A stretch of DNA of 64,000 nucleotides. Origin: Pseudoscleropodium purum (taxonomy: Eukaryota; Streptophyta; Bryopsida; Hypnales; Brachytheciaceae). Below the pieces are notes generated by a model, which was given only the letters and a program-made list of their open reading frames with translations, was not told the DNA's origin and did no database searches. Each line of letters starts with the position of its first letter. The stretch's first letter is position 1. Positions 46,870 through 59,894 of this stretch are shown here, piece after piece. The position numbers and the translations under genes were made by a program. The DNA lies in NCBI GenBank assembly GCA_963969395.1, contig OZ017802.1, positions 5,272,501-5,336,500 of the forward strand, read 5' to 3'.

Positions 46870-49800
46870 TTTTTGGGATGACATGAGAAGGCAAGTTATT
46901 TATGCAAGAGGGGTGGTAGGAGGGAAGACAAACTATATGGTACATCTAAAATGTAATTTTTTATTATTAAAAACGGAATTTCATATCTAAGTATTATGAT
47001 GAACATGTTGTCTTGCAAAAAAAAATCCAGACATTGCAAAAGATGTCTTAGTTGACATCACAAAAAACATCTCAACGTCTCAGCGGACCTCTTCTTGATA
47101 TTACAGAAAACATCTACATGTGACACAGGACATTTTAGCTAATGTCTACTATGACAATGTTAAAACTCTAAGATGGCATTAAAGCATGTTGACGTGGCAT
47201 GCCACTTCATCCTCTTTGGGTGCCATATTACTCAAATGCCAATGCAAATGCCCTTTTTGGAAAAAAAAAAAATGCTATGTGATTTGCTTTCATCTATTTT
47301 TTTTTTACATGTGGGCACCATTTTACCTTAGCTCCAGAGAATTTCTAAAAATTCACTTTCAGTCAAATCTTAAGCCCTTGCTAATGTGTGCAAGTCATTT
47401 GTAGTCTTTCTATCATTCTCCTTGTCCCAGGTCAAATCCAAAATGTTGATCCCACCTAAAATTGTAAGCTCTAAGAATTTTCTCAATTTCTTTAAATGTA
47501 TTATACATTTTGTGAAATCAAATATCTATTGTGATTATTCTTGCAGGATGTATTTCACATCACGTTAATTTTAAAAAGCCCTCAATAATAATATAAAAAA
47601 TGAAGATTTGAAGTGGACACCTTTGCACAAAATGTTGAGTTGAAAAATTATAATCATTCATCATCAAATCAAATGTTCAATGATGTTGAAGCAACACTTC
47701 AAGAAGACATCACTCTTAAAAATAACTAATTAAAATCGTGAGTACTTTAAGATTTCTTTTACTATAAAATGTAACAAAAAAAGATTTATTTTTTTTCCAC
47801 ATGCAACTATTGGACCTCACAACTAATTAATATGTGAATGAGTGGATAAAATTTCAGAAATTCATGAGTGCTCATTTTGCAAAATATTCACATTCATTGT
47901 AGGGAAAACAATTTTTCTACACATTGCGGGATTAATGTTTTTTTACTTCAAACATTTGTAAATCTAATTTTGTGCAGTATTGAGTTTTGAGTTATTAATC
48001 TGTATGGTATAGAATTCAGTTGAGAGTCTTAGAAGAAAAAAATTAATTCAAAAACATTAAATTTTTATACATCTGAACATTATTCAATAGAAGTAGGTAT
48101 AAGGTAGAAACTTAATCCAAATTAATAGTATGTCTAAAATGGAATTAACCTGTGAAGGACCACTATTCTTCAAAGAAACAAATGGAATTTGGGGTAGGTA
48201 CCTACAAGCTCAAATTTTTTCTTTCTTTTCTAAAACTTTTTTTGAAGATACAAAAATGGATTAGCTTTGTGGGGGAAAAATTTATGCCCAAATAATCTTA
48301 TAATAGGAGACATGAGGCAACAAAAAAATAATAATAAATTTAATTTTAAATTAAAAAAATATTCCCTCATACATAATATTTTTGTGTACATGTACAACTT
48401 TGATTCATTCCATTTGGATTTTTATGTGAAATTTATGGACAATCTTGTTTTTTGAACAATTAGAGCATTTTCTTCAAAACATAACTTGTAGAATTCATTT
48501 CTAAATGCAATTTTTATAATTTTTGAAAAGAAAAAGGTCCACATGGTCTATCTTACTTGCTAGAATACTCTCACCATTGGAATTAGTGCATTTTAATTCC
48601 ATTCTTGAGCTATTAATAATTGAGATTTTCCTTCTATCTCTTACTTACTTCTACTTAACAATTTAAAAATAAATAAAAATTAAGTTTTTCTGAATATTTT
48701 GGATTTTTCCTAAACTCTCAATTCTATTTTATACCGTAAAGATTTAAAGTGCAGTACTTTGTAGTGCAAAAAATTAAACTGAAAAATGTTCGATGCCAAA
48801 AAATCTCATCCCACAATGTGTTGAATAATTTGTTTTTTCCACTTGAAACACTCATATCATGCAATCTTGGGGGTCATAAATTCTGGAATTTTTTCCACAC
48901 ATTTTCATACTAGTTAGGTGTAAGATCCTATAGTTGCATATGGGTAAAAAACAATATTAAAAATCTTTTACCTTTCACTATAGAAATGGAAGTTTAAAGT
49001 GTTTTTCGGCAAAGAAAAGGCTTCTGTCCTTTAAGGAATAAAATGTAGTCAACCCAATGGGGAGATTGTTTTAGTTCTTGAAATAAACCAAACCACAAAC
49101 TATATTATTGGGAAAATTGAAGAAATTGCATTAACATATGTATCCCACAATCTATTTTTTGAAAATCATGCTCTAATTGCCCAAAGAGCTAGATGGACCA
49201 AAACTTCCTCATAGAAAATCCAAATGAAATGAATTCAAGCTTTGCATAAACACAAAAATTTAATCTATGAGCTAAAATTCTTTAGAAAACAATAAATTTA
49301 TATTTCAGAATATGAAGTAGCTACTACCCATCCCTTGTTCTCAACTTCTTTGGACATAACTTTTGTTCCCAATTACCAATCCAAAAAAGAAAATTTCTCC
49401 TATACATAATGAAATAATCAATGTTAAAAAGATAGGTCTACAAACTATAGAAAAAAAAAAACCCATGGATATTCAACCAAGATTTCATTTGTCTTCCCAA
49501 GGGACACTGGCCCTTCAACGCTTAAACTACCAATTACAATAGTCATCTCAAATTCAATGATATAAAACTTTAAAAAATTGTCCATTGGAAACATTCTCCT
49601 CAACCAAATCTGCTTAATTTGAATAGAAAACTAGTTTCCTTCCATGTGTTCTATGTGGCCACTAACTCATGTCCGAAAGTAAAATTACATTAAAATACTC
49701 TATATTACAAGATTCCTTTGTTCTTTTTTAAGCTATTTGTTGTATATATATATATATATATATACACATTAATTATAGAAATGCTATAGAAGTGCAACTT

Positions 49801-52380
49801 CAACATCCTTCCATACATGTATTCATGAAATGTATAGGAAGGACCTACCCTTTACTTCTGTTTTCCATTTCAGGGTAGCGTTTAAATTGACCCTACTCAC
49901 TTTTTTCCAAAGTTATCCGCATTGGAAAAGCCCCTCACTACTAATATGGTAGTGTGGTGCATTTTTGTGGACATTTCAAAATACGCAACCATATTCTCCG
50001 TTATATTCCTTTCAACATTTCCGCAACAAACAACATCACCTCGTTCTAACTGTAATGTCATCACCTTTATGTTCTTCATAACATGCTCGTCACATTGAAA
50101 CATAAGAAAAAACACAAGCTCCTACTAGTGACTAGACAAATTTTAAACATTTTGCACTCTTTTCCTTATAATTTTTGTTTTACTAATGAAATCTTAGTTT
50201 TAAATATATTAAAAAAAAAAAATCAAGTTTGTACAAAAAATATATAATTTTGAATAAAAAAGTTCTTTTCTACTCCAAAATGCTTCCCAAAGTTGGGCAA
50301 CGACTATAAAATGGTTGATTAGGCCTTTCAAGGTTAACTTAAAAATTTTGCACTACAAAATTTTGAGGTTTTAAGTCTTTGCAGTTTAGATTTAAAATTT
50401 AAATTTAGGAAAAATAAATAATAAACAAATAGATTTGCATTCTTTCAAAAATTGTTCAATAAATAAAGATTCAAGATACAATGATAATCAAATCGTTAAT
50501 AGTGCTAAAAAAGAATTGAAGTGTGTTAGTTTTGATCATGAGATTGTTTTAGCATATAATCTATACACTACAACCTTTATTGATTTGAAAAAAATGTGAA
50601 ATTGAGTTCAAAAACAAATCCTATAGCATTGTTTTTTCAAAAGGATGTCTACATTGCTTGGAAGAAATAGACTCTTTTATAATTTTCACATCACTGATCC
50701 AAATGGAATGAATTAGAGTTTTTTCATGAAGAAATTAATAAATTCGACAAATTAAAAACATTAAATTTTTTAATTTTTAATTCTTTTTATTGTTGCCGAG
50801 GCTTGAGCAATTTGAAGTTGGGAAGGCATAGTTTTCTCTCCCAAGCATCGATTGGAATAAATATTATATCACTACAAATCTAGTACATTTTCTTACCTTC
50901 AAAAAAAGTTTCAAAAAATCGTTGTAAAATTTTGACATCATTAATAGATGCAAATAAGAAACTTGAATTGATATCTATGATTTAGTTTTATTAGTCAACT
51001 AGAAAGCATGTCTAAATATGGTCCAAAAACAAGACTATAATTGATTAAAGGATTCTATATTAGGCTTGTAAAAGAGCTTGAAAAGAGTAATTTAGGCATA
51101 ATTTTTAGAGAACAAGATTGGAACTAGAATTAAATAATGTCTTTTTCTCGTAGGATGTCTTAATTCAATTTAGCAAACCATTTGATACTTAAGAAAATGA
51201 AAGAAAAGTATTATCAAATACAATCCTTTATTGTGTTGTGTCATTTCTTTTATCATGTCATATAGAGCTCGTCAAATTTTTCTATTTAAAAGACTAATTT
51301 TAGATGGATTTTTATATTTGATTACATGTGTGATGGAATTTTACTTTATATTCTTCATAACATGGTTTGTAATTGGTCCATTAATTATTAATTCATGACA
51401 TATCAAAAAAGTGACAGGGTTACTTGAAATCAAAGTTTTGGGGCACAACTACACATAGAAGTGAAAATATGAAGTAAATGCACCTCATTGCATTCAAGAT
51501 CTAAACAACCCCCCATGTATTCATATCTAGAATGCTCATCTTCCATTCACAAGAGCCTATAATTGATTTCAAATATATATATTTTTAGTACTTAAAAAAA
51601 ATTCATAGCCGGTGCATTTATATGATGTCCAAAAATGAACCTAAAAGTATTTACCTTCCTTTTTTACTTCAAATAATACCTATTATAGATTTTGGTAATC
51701 TAATAATATAATTTAAACAACTAATTTATAGTCAGATGTGTGAATTAGATAATATATGTCTAAAGCATGCTCAAATGCTTGGTTAATCTTTAGACTAGTG
51801 ACATTAGAAGCCCCATTTCATGAAAGATATTATGACCTTTACATGTGACATTTACACATATTAATTAAGAGCATATTCACCTTCATTCACTACAATTGAC
51901 CAAATTGTGTAGGGGGTAGGAAAAGATTGAGAAACATAAACTTCTCTTGATTTTTTTTCAAAAAAATCAAGCACCTTTAATGCACATTCAAGTTATTAAT
52001 ATTAGTAGAGAGAGTTAGTATATTGATAAGTTGATTGCAAAGCCCACAATAGGGGGAAGGAGGTAGAGTCACAATGCATGTCATTTGTACAAAGTTCACC
52101 ATCTCTTTTTCCCTGTAGATATTAGAATGTGCAATAATGGCCATGCCACTCTAATGAGCTAGTTGCAAATAAGAACATCCAAAATTATGTATATCGGGGG
52201 TTTATAGCCAACAACCATTGCTCTCAAAAAACAAATATCTTGTTGAAGAATGTTCTACACTATTAAACATTTGTAAGGCCTTGCTAGACAAATTGGACTC
52301 CATATTTTATATTTCTATAGAAAAATGAAAACAAACAAACCCCACTTTAGTTATGAGTATGTCGAATGAAAAAGCCACTC
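46870..52380. other. AT-rich intergenic DNA, no gene seen
   Basis: About 5.5 kb of AT-rich DNA with only short frames. A CCTTTCAAGG end abutting TTAA (50334-50337), and a fragment at about 48,950-49,040 resembling the end of the 19,246 element, point to further decayed TTAA-type copies. No LTR, TIR pair or splice structure could be drawn. Confidence 0.45.
49742..49765 (+). repeat. (TA)n microsatellite
   Basis: About eleven to twelve TA dinucleotides in a row. Confidence 0.85.
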
Positions 52381-53290
52381 CCAAGGTATAGTGGTCCCAA
52401 AGCCCCCTCCCCCCCTCCCTTTGACTTCTTACGTTAGCATGTATGTGTAAATGACTTGCTACGTTACGTTAGTAGTGTCTATGTGTAAACGAGCCTTGAG
52501 GCTTGAGGATGCTCCACCTTGCCTTTCCATTCTCTTTTTCCTTTTTTTCCCAAATTTTGCTATCATCATTTTTTTTGGTTTGGGACCTTTTGGAATTTGG
52601 GGGGGGGGGGGGGCCTCAAACTGAACGGGGGCCAGATTTTTTTTTAATCCTTTTCTTTTCGTGCATGCAACTGAACTGGAGAAAGGAGGTGGAGTTATAA
52701 CTCCACCCTGACCTCTAGTCTGGTCCGTTCCGAGAGTGCGCCACGTGAGAGCGCGAGTGCGCAAAGGGAAGCCAAGGAAAGCCAGGGGGGCATGTGAGCC
52801 TGTCAGAGAAAGAACCACTCAGCGACATGCTATTGATATCCTGCATGTGATCCACTGATCCGGGATACCAAGCCCCACCCTGTCAGGGTCCCACAGGGTC
52901 CCACACCCCCTCGTCCGTCTCGAAAGGGAGCGAAGCTATTGATTGTCCAGGGCGAGGTGCACCAGGCCACCAGCTACCTTTTCACTGATTCCCCCGAGGC
53001 CCGGCCCTGCCTTGCTTGGACTGGACGGGAGTCATTAATTAAATGAACTAGTACTAGTAAGTTACTACTGGGACTGGCGGAATGGCGGATGGACGGACGG
53101 ACGGACAGGCAGGCAGGACAGCAGCCAGACAAGGAGGCTTTTGAGTTGCTTGTTGCCTGGGGTCCGTCAGAGCAGCCAGGCGGGGCTGCAAGGTCCACCC
53201 TATCCCTCTGCTGCCGAATCTTACACTGAATAGTGAAAATAGGGGGCTTTGGGTGGCCTTATTACCCCCTAAAAGTCAACAAATACTTTT
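52380..53290. other. GC-richer island with homopolymers and GGAC/GGCA repeats
   Basis: Contains a run of more than a dozen G (about 52,600-52,613), a (GGAC)n/(GGCA)n run at about 53,088-53,117, and frames up to 119 codons without recognisable domains. It resembles the 28.9-29.9 kb island in composition and in the GGAT/GGAC motif. Confidence 0.5.
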
Positions 53291-53519
53291 TTATTTTATT
53301 TTATTTTGAAACAAATGACTTCTACAAATACTTAGGTAGAAGTTCCTTTTTCAAATAACTTACAGATATAGTAACTTTCAGATACAGTAAGCATTTCAGA
53401 ATGGGTGATGTGGGAAAAGTCATGCGGAACTGAGTCTAGTGGGTGCAAAAATAAGGTTGTGGAAGAAAGTAAAAAAAAACGAAATTTCATTTCCAAAAAT
53501 GAATACTTTATTGAATGTA

Positions 53520-53931
53520 AGGTAGGAGGCTCGGAAATGGTGCATCCAAGGGCTGGTCTGCCTTTCTCATGTATTTTTTTGGACGGGAACATTTTTAGAT
53601 CATTTTTGAGACTAAGAGAAATTGACGAGGAATCTAACCCAAGTGGTTTCATATTTTTCCAAAGATTTTTGAATTACTTATGAATTTTCAAACAAGTTGG
53701 GTCATAGGTCCCTATTTGTGACCCTAGGTCTTTCAGAAACGGTTCACTTGTAATTTTAAATAAAAAATGGGGAAAATAAAGAGAATGATTGGCTCTTGCA
53801 ATTAACAATGTTTTTTTTTCTTGATTCATTCAATGACTATACTGGTCAATTTCAGAACCATCTCATGTCCATTTCACAGCCATTTATAGGGTATATTCTT
53901 AATGCCCGCATTGTTTTATAGCCTCCTACCT
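53520..53931 (-). mobile_element. TA-flanked MITE, second copy (412 bp, inverted)
   Basis: TA flanks at 53518-53519 and 53932-53933. Ends AGGTAGGAGGCTCGGAAATG and (reverse-complemented) AGGTAGGAGGCTATAAAACA. Full-length inverted homologue of 39,388-39,797, including GGGTCATAGGTCCCTATTTG and TTCAATGACTATACTGGTCA. A copy with both ends and flanks intact at nearly the same length supports real transposition. Confidence 0.75.
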
Positions 53932-53939
53932 TATAAGTA

Positions 53940-55495
53940 GATTTTGCATTGGAACCCAATCTAGTTTCATAGACTCACTTGTTGTAGTTAGCTTTGGCAC
54001 TTCTCCCTAGGCCAAGAGGGAAGTGTACAAACCAAGAATTTTTTTCAGTGACCATTGCATCCATTTGTTGTCCACAATAGGTTAGCCTACGAAGCAATTA
54101 CAAGGGGTTGTCCAAAATAGGTACTTCTACCTTACCTCAGTTTTTGAAAAAGACCATATTTCTTTTGTATTTTAAAAACAAAAGATGGATTTTCTTCAAA
54201 AATGGAGGGAAGACTACAATATGTTAATTCTAAAGTGGGTGCAATGAAGGACCAAGAGGAATTGGAGTTTTGAGAAAAACATAAGACAAAACTCTACCTC
54301 AAAGTTGATTCAAACTTAGTCTGATGGAGTTTAGAGTATTGTTTTTTTTTGTACTATTCTTAATTAAACCTTCCTTTGACACCTCTTCTACAAAAAAAAA
54401 ATTTCTTTTGGGGGGAGGGGGCACTTTACAATTGACTTTATTTTCATTTGGACACTTGCTATGTATAGAGGGTTTTGAGTCCCAATTATTCCATATCAGA
54501 GTACACTTCCCACATTCCATCTTCCTTACAAGAATACATGGTAATCAAGAGTTTATTGTAAAATAAACACTAATTTGTACATTCCTTGTGTATGGAGGTT
54601 TATAAGCCACAATTACAATAATTATACCTAATTCAAAAGTAGTGCAGTCTTGTATGGTAACAATAAATATTTTGTATAGTGTCAAATGTTGAGAATTTAA
54701 TGTTGAACAACCTATGTTCACTATTTAATGTGAGTTACTCCCACCTCTCACCGTAGGCTACTTCTACCTCCTAATTAATTTGATTCTTTGTTCATTGGCT
54801 TGACATCAAATAATCTCATGAGGTTCTACAAACACTATTTCTTCAACATTTCACCCTTATTTATGAAGTCTATAAATTGATGAATTATAAGATTTTTGGA
54901 TTTTAAATATGAATCCACCTTACATTTGAAACCAAAATTTTCAACATGGATCCATAAATTGGGCAACCTAATTAAAAGAACAATGTAATGAAAGCCATCA
55001 AATTACAACATTTTTTATTTTTTTATTTCTAATTAATAAAGTGACATGTAGTTTAGAATGTATTCATGTATAGAAGATGGATTATGGAAAATGGAAGATG
55101 GATATAATCATCTATACATGTAAAGTCATCCATCAGATCATATGATACTACTGACTTCTATCTAAAATCTAATTATTTATTGACTGGGACTTGGTGGTCT
55201 CATCCATTTTGTACCCTCTTTTTTTGGTGTTTAGGTAGACAATGCTTGAATGAAGGGAATCTAATACAAAAATTTGCTCCCAAAAAATTTGATGGTTTAA
55301 AGGGGTAAAGGAAAGAAAGTTTCATATTGAGAACAACTTCATGTGAGAAAGTTTAAGTGGGGCCTTATTTGGTAAGTAAGTCAACACTACAAGGAAAGTG
55401 TCTCTTGTAGCATAGCTACTTGTTGTGATGGTTATTAAATTTTTTTTATTATATTTAGTAACTTGCTTTTGTCTTTCCAAGTTTCTACATAGTTA
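53940..55495. other. AT-rich intergenic DNA, no gene seen
   Basis: Short frames only. No conserved motif or element ends recognised. Confidence 0.45.
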
Positions 55496-55499
55496 GCTT

Positions 55500-55801
55500 G
55501 TTTACACTCCCTGCGCATGCTGGCAGGGAGTCCCAAATTGGGCTTGAGTTAAAAGAGCTAAACATGCAGCGCACAGGCAGGACTCCGTTTCGTGACAGTC
55601 AGTTTCAAGTGGCAGGGGACCTACGATTTGGCAGGGAACCTACCTCCACTTGCTATAAAGGCTACAAATTGGATTTATTGGACAAATTTGGGGCTAAAGG
55701 AGGGTTACTGGTTCTGCTTGCCAGCAGGATGTGGGAACCACTTCCACTCCCTGCCGCAGGCAGATGCAGGTCACCTGTGCCGGCCATCAGGGAGTGTAAA
55801 C
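55500..55801. mobile_element. Non-autonomous element with GTTTACACTCCCTG inverted ends (302 bp)
   Basis: A perfect 14-bp inverted repeat, GTTTACACTCCCTG at 55500-55513 and CAGGGAGTGTAAAC at 55788-55801, bounds a GC-richer interior. The interior repeats GCAGG(G/C)-type motifs (GGCAGGGAG, GGCAGGAC, GGCAGGGGACC, GGCAGGGAACC, CGCAGGCAG), which could be subterminal protein-binding repeats. The flanks do not show a clean duplication, so the superfamily is unsettled. The 138- and 77-codon plus frames inside have no known domain. Confidence 0.6.
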
Positions 55802-56602
55802 GGGCTAAGTGGTGGGTGCAAGTAAATGTGGATAGCTTGCCATTTCCATGGCTTGTAGGCGGGAGATTTTGTAGATTAAAATGTTGGAAATTATTATTCA
55901 CCATTGATGATTAAATTTGAAATTTTTGGAATTTTTATATATGATCAAAGACCCCAAATTAGACATGACCAGACAATAAGTTGAGAAATACAAAAACAAT
56001 CTTTACAAAATAAGTGACAAATTTGTACAATTATCTATGTGCACGTTACAGGAAGAACTCTATAAAAGGCTTACTATCTTCATTTAGTTGTACTTGATAG
56101 TAGCATATATTAACAATGAATATGGAAAAGTTTGAGTTAAAATATATTTGAAATTTAAGCAAGCTATTATTTTTGTTTTTATTTATTTTTGCAAACTAGA
56201 AACAAACTTCATTGGAGTGATGAGGCTATTTACATTTAAACACATGGATGAAATACAAGAAATGTGGTTAAACATTCGATTATTAAACGTATATTCATAC
56301 AAAACTAACACCATTCTAAGATATTTTAAGAAATAAGCAATTTAAGCCATTAGAGAATGTAGAATTTATGGCCAAATATTTGATGTTCAAGGCTTGTATT
56401 GCATTTGTATTAGTTTTTGCTCAAAAATGAGATCCTAATTAGAAAAAAACAACTCACAATGTAGTTTATTTTCATGAATTATTGGTATCATAACATTATT
56501 GACGTTTGGAAGAATTAACATCCTCATATGAACAATGCACAATTTCAATAGCTTACTCCAAGAGCTATACAAAATCATTCAATTACATCTACATATGTTT
56601 AG

Positions 56603-57610
56603 CCTCTAAAGTTTAATGGCTATGTTTTCACTGAAAATGCTCAAAAATTGCCATTTTTAATACAAGATAACTACACCTAAAATTGTACAAATAAGAAATT
56701 CAGCACAATTCTTCTTATTATATTGAATTTTTTTTTGCGGGGTCTTGTTGTAAGTCAAAAGAAAATTCTACATTCTTTTAAAATGTATTTTTTGGACACC
56801 ATATGAATAAACTTTGGATTTTCAAAATGTTGAAAATAGATGTTTCTAAAATTGAACATAGACTCTCAAGAATAGTGGAAGTACATTTTAGGCAAGAATC
56901 TAGATTGTGTGGTTTTAGAGAGTGGTTGAAATTAAATGTAGTTACCTTACCAAATTTTTGAATTTTTTTTGACACATGTAATTGTAGGATCTTGTAGTAT
57001 ACTAACTAAAGAACATGTGGTAAGAATTTCATAAATTTCCACCGCATAGATTGCAAGATATAAGCATTCAAATTCATTGAAATCATTTTTTTGGCCTTGC
57101 AAAAAACAAGGTAGCTACACTTTACAAGGTCACTTTTCTATGAAAAGATGTCCAAAATGGTGGTGCTTTATTAGATTCTTTTTTCTAGACAAGTTGGCAA
57201 CATGCTTGAAAATTCTCAAATCAGGTGGAATTGTACAACATAAAGAAAAAAATTAATAAATAGACGATAGTAGACAATGATTCAAAATACTAAATTGTTA
57301 AGAATTTAATTATGGAATTGAAAAATGCCAATCCTAATGGTTGCAATGTTGTAATAAACAATCTACATCCTATGATTTTATTTTATTTGTTTTATTTTTA
57401 AATATTGAAAATTGAGCAAAATAAAGGACTTCAAAGTTTATTTTAGAGTAGTGAATCTATGACTAGCCACAAACAAACAAAATCTTCATAACTTTTGACT
57501 CATTGATCACAATGGAGTGATTCAAAGCTTTCCATATACATAACTCTAGGAAACCAATTTCAAATTTTTGTTTTTGAAAGAAGTGATTTTTTCTAATTTG
57601 CTCGAATTGT
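56603..57610 (-). repeat. Inverted copy of the 19,246-type element
   Basis: The left end CCTCTAAAG then GGCTATGTTTTCACTG corresponds to the reverse-complemented right end of the 19,246 element. From about 56,935 to 57,605 the sequence aligns by eye, inverted, with 19,470-20,130 and with 59,195-59,800: GTAGGATCTTGTAGTATAC, CCAAAATGGTGGT, AATTGTACAACAT, AAACAATCTACATCC, GGACTTCAAAGTTTATTTTA and TGATTCAAAGCTTTCCATAT. About 270 bp of unrelated or other-repeat sequence is inserted near 56,665-56,935. The TTAA flank is degenerate (TTAG) and the inner end is not defined. Confidence 0.6.
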
Positions 57611-57619
57611 CCATTTACA

Positions 57620-58960
57620 AAAAACAAATAAAAATACTAGACTATAACTTTTGACTCATATTTCCAAATGTCATAAAATTTAGTGTATATAAAGGACAAT
57701 CCTTGTTTCCATGTTCTCTTAAAATTTGGACAAAAATATAGAAATCTCTAATTACATGTATGCTTGAAATTTCTATGTATCCTCCAAATGCATGGTAGTG
57801 CTTCAATTTATTCTTAAACAATGTGACTACTAATCTTTATGCTTCTTGATTTTTGTTCAAGGTTATAAGTTAATTATGTTGAGATGAAACTAATGGAAAA
57901 TTGATACAAAAATGTGGATATTGTTTGAAATTTTGTCTATCAAATTTTGTTTTGCTTCAAATGATTTACACCTAATGGTCACCTTCCTTCCATGTTTATT
58001 AGGAGATTAATCAAGATAAGATGTTTTCCATTCAAAATGACTAGAAGCAAAATATTTTGTAGTTGTTAGATTCTTGACTTTAACCTCCACAATCCAATGA
58101 CCTCATTTCATTTAAAAATTGTTCAAATCAACAATCTACGAGAAACCTAAATATTGTCAACTTTTTTAGATCCAACTACTATATCTTATACTTAATCCAT
58201 ATAGGTTGGTTAGTAGATTTTTTATAGAAAGGGATCTCATGAATTGAAAGATCAATATCATTGAAGTAGACATATCATCGTTTTGTATTTAAGTCTTCTT
58301 TTACTATATCATTCAAATTTGACATTTAATATAAAACTAGTACAAGCATGCAATTTAAAAAATATATCATTTAGTATTATAAAGTTGCTAAATCAAAGAC
58401 AAAACTAAATTGCAAATAACTTAGTCATAGAAATGAAAAGTATTCACCTAAATAGTGCAATGTTTTGGAAAGCATTGTAATTTCTAAGTCATTTGAAATT
58501 TTGAAATTTTATGAAAACCAAATTCAAATATGAACTTCATAAGTTGAACTTCAATAAAAAAAATAGTAATTTAAATAAATTGAAGTCATGTATATAGACA
58601 TGGATCTAATTGATGTAAACTTTAAACAATATTTTATCAATATCTTAATTTTTGCTAATCCATCTAGGTCTTGTAGCAAAATAAATCATATTAATTTTGA
58701 TTCACATCTCATAATTTCATTAAATTCTAAATTATTGTATCTTTTATTTAAATCACAAAATAATATGGAAATTTCTAACCATAATAAAGAAACTACAATA
58801 GTTAGCAATCCATTTAGGGATTACTTAAAATTTTATGGGTTGACCGACTATAAATTGTCTCACTGATATTATTTATTAAAGACACTAATTTAATAATGTT
58901 ATGATCATCTATAGTAGACATATTGATTTCATTCTACTTTGAATTATTTCATGGTGATTA
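57620..58960. other. AT-rich spacer between two opposed element copies
   Basis: The longest frame is 92 codons on the plus strand (58588-58866) and AT-rich, with no recognised domain (it includes ILIFANPSRSCSKINHINF). I do not call it a gene. Confidence 0.4.
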
Positions 58961-58968
58961 TTTCTTAA

Positions 58969-59889
58969 AAGATTAGCCTTTTGATTTTGGCAACATAGCA
59001 ATTTTAGGCATATTATTGCGATTGTCGATCAGCATATCTTTAGCCTAAACTTTGATAGAAGGTGTGGACCATGTTTATTTATTATGTGAGTAAAATTTCA
59101 TAACATTTAAATACAATTGTCAAAATTTTTGACCTAAAATGTTTATTTTATTTTATTTTAATTTTTAAATGGGCAATCCAAGTAGATAAAAAAAAAATCA
59201 CTTTTTTCAAAAACAAAAATTCGAAATTGGTTTTCTAGAGATACATATATGTGGAAAGCTTTGAATCATTCCATTTTGATCAATGAATCAAAAGTTATGA
59301 GGATTTTTTCTATTTATAGGCAATTATAGATTCTCTATTCTAAAATAAACTTTGAAGTCCTTTATCTTATTCAATTTTCAATTTTTTTTTGGAAAAAACA
59401 ACAACCATAGGATGTAGATTGTTTATTTCAACATTCCAACCATTGGAATTGACATTTTTTAATTCTATAATTAAATTCTTAACAATTTAATATTTTGAAT
59501 TATTTTCTACTATTGTCTACTTACTATTTTTTCCTATATGTTGTAGAATTCCATTTCATTTGAAAATTTTCAAACATGTGGCCAAATTGTGTAGAAAAAA
59601 GAATCTAGAGAAGTACCACCATTTTAAACACTTTTTAATACAAAAATGGCCTTGTAAAATGTAGTTGCCCTTTTTTTTTGCAGGGTCAAAAAAATGATTT
59701 CTATGAATTAAAATGCTAATATTTGCCAATCCACATAGTGGAATTTTTTGCAAGTTTTTCCACATCTTCTCTATCTAGTCTACTATAAGATCCTACAATT
59801 GTAAAAAAAAATTCAAAAAATTCATAATTGTCCTAGAAATGGCAGTTTTGAGGCATTTTCAGTTAAAACATATTCAAAGAACTTAAGGG
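58969..59889 (+). repeat. Direct copy of the 19,246-type element, degenerate ends
   Basis: Preceded by TTAA at 58965-58968. The left side reads GATTTTGGCAACATAGCAATTTTAGGCA, matching the start of the 19,246 copy (TTTTTTGGCAACATAGTGATTTTGGGCA). The body runs parallel to it through GTGGAAAGCTTTGAATCATT, CTTACTATTTTTTCCTA, CTACTATAAGATCCTA and GAAATGGCAGTTTTGAGG. The right end AACTTAAGGGG is followed by ATAA rather than TTAA, so the site has decayed. Length is close to the 940 bp of the best copy. Confidence 0.65.
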
Positions 59890-59894
59890 GATAA

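Noticed and set aside
52459..52818. Minus-strand 119-codon basic frame
   Set aside because: Composition follows a poly-G/poly-T tract and GC-rich low-complexity DNA; no homology pattern seen.
55498..55914. 138-codon plus frame over the 55.5-kb element
   Set aside because: It coincides with the short inverted-repeat element and its repeated GCAGG motifs; no protein family signal.
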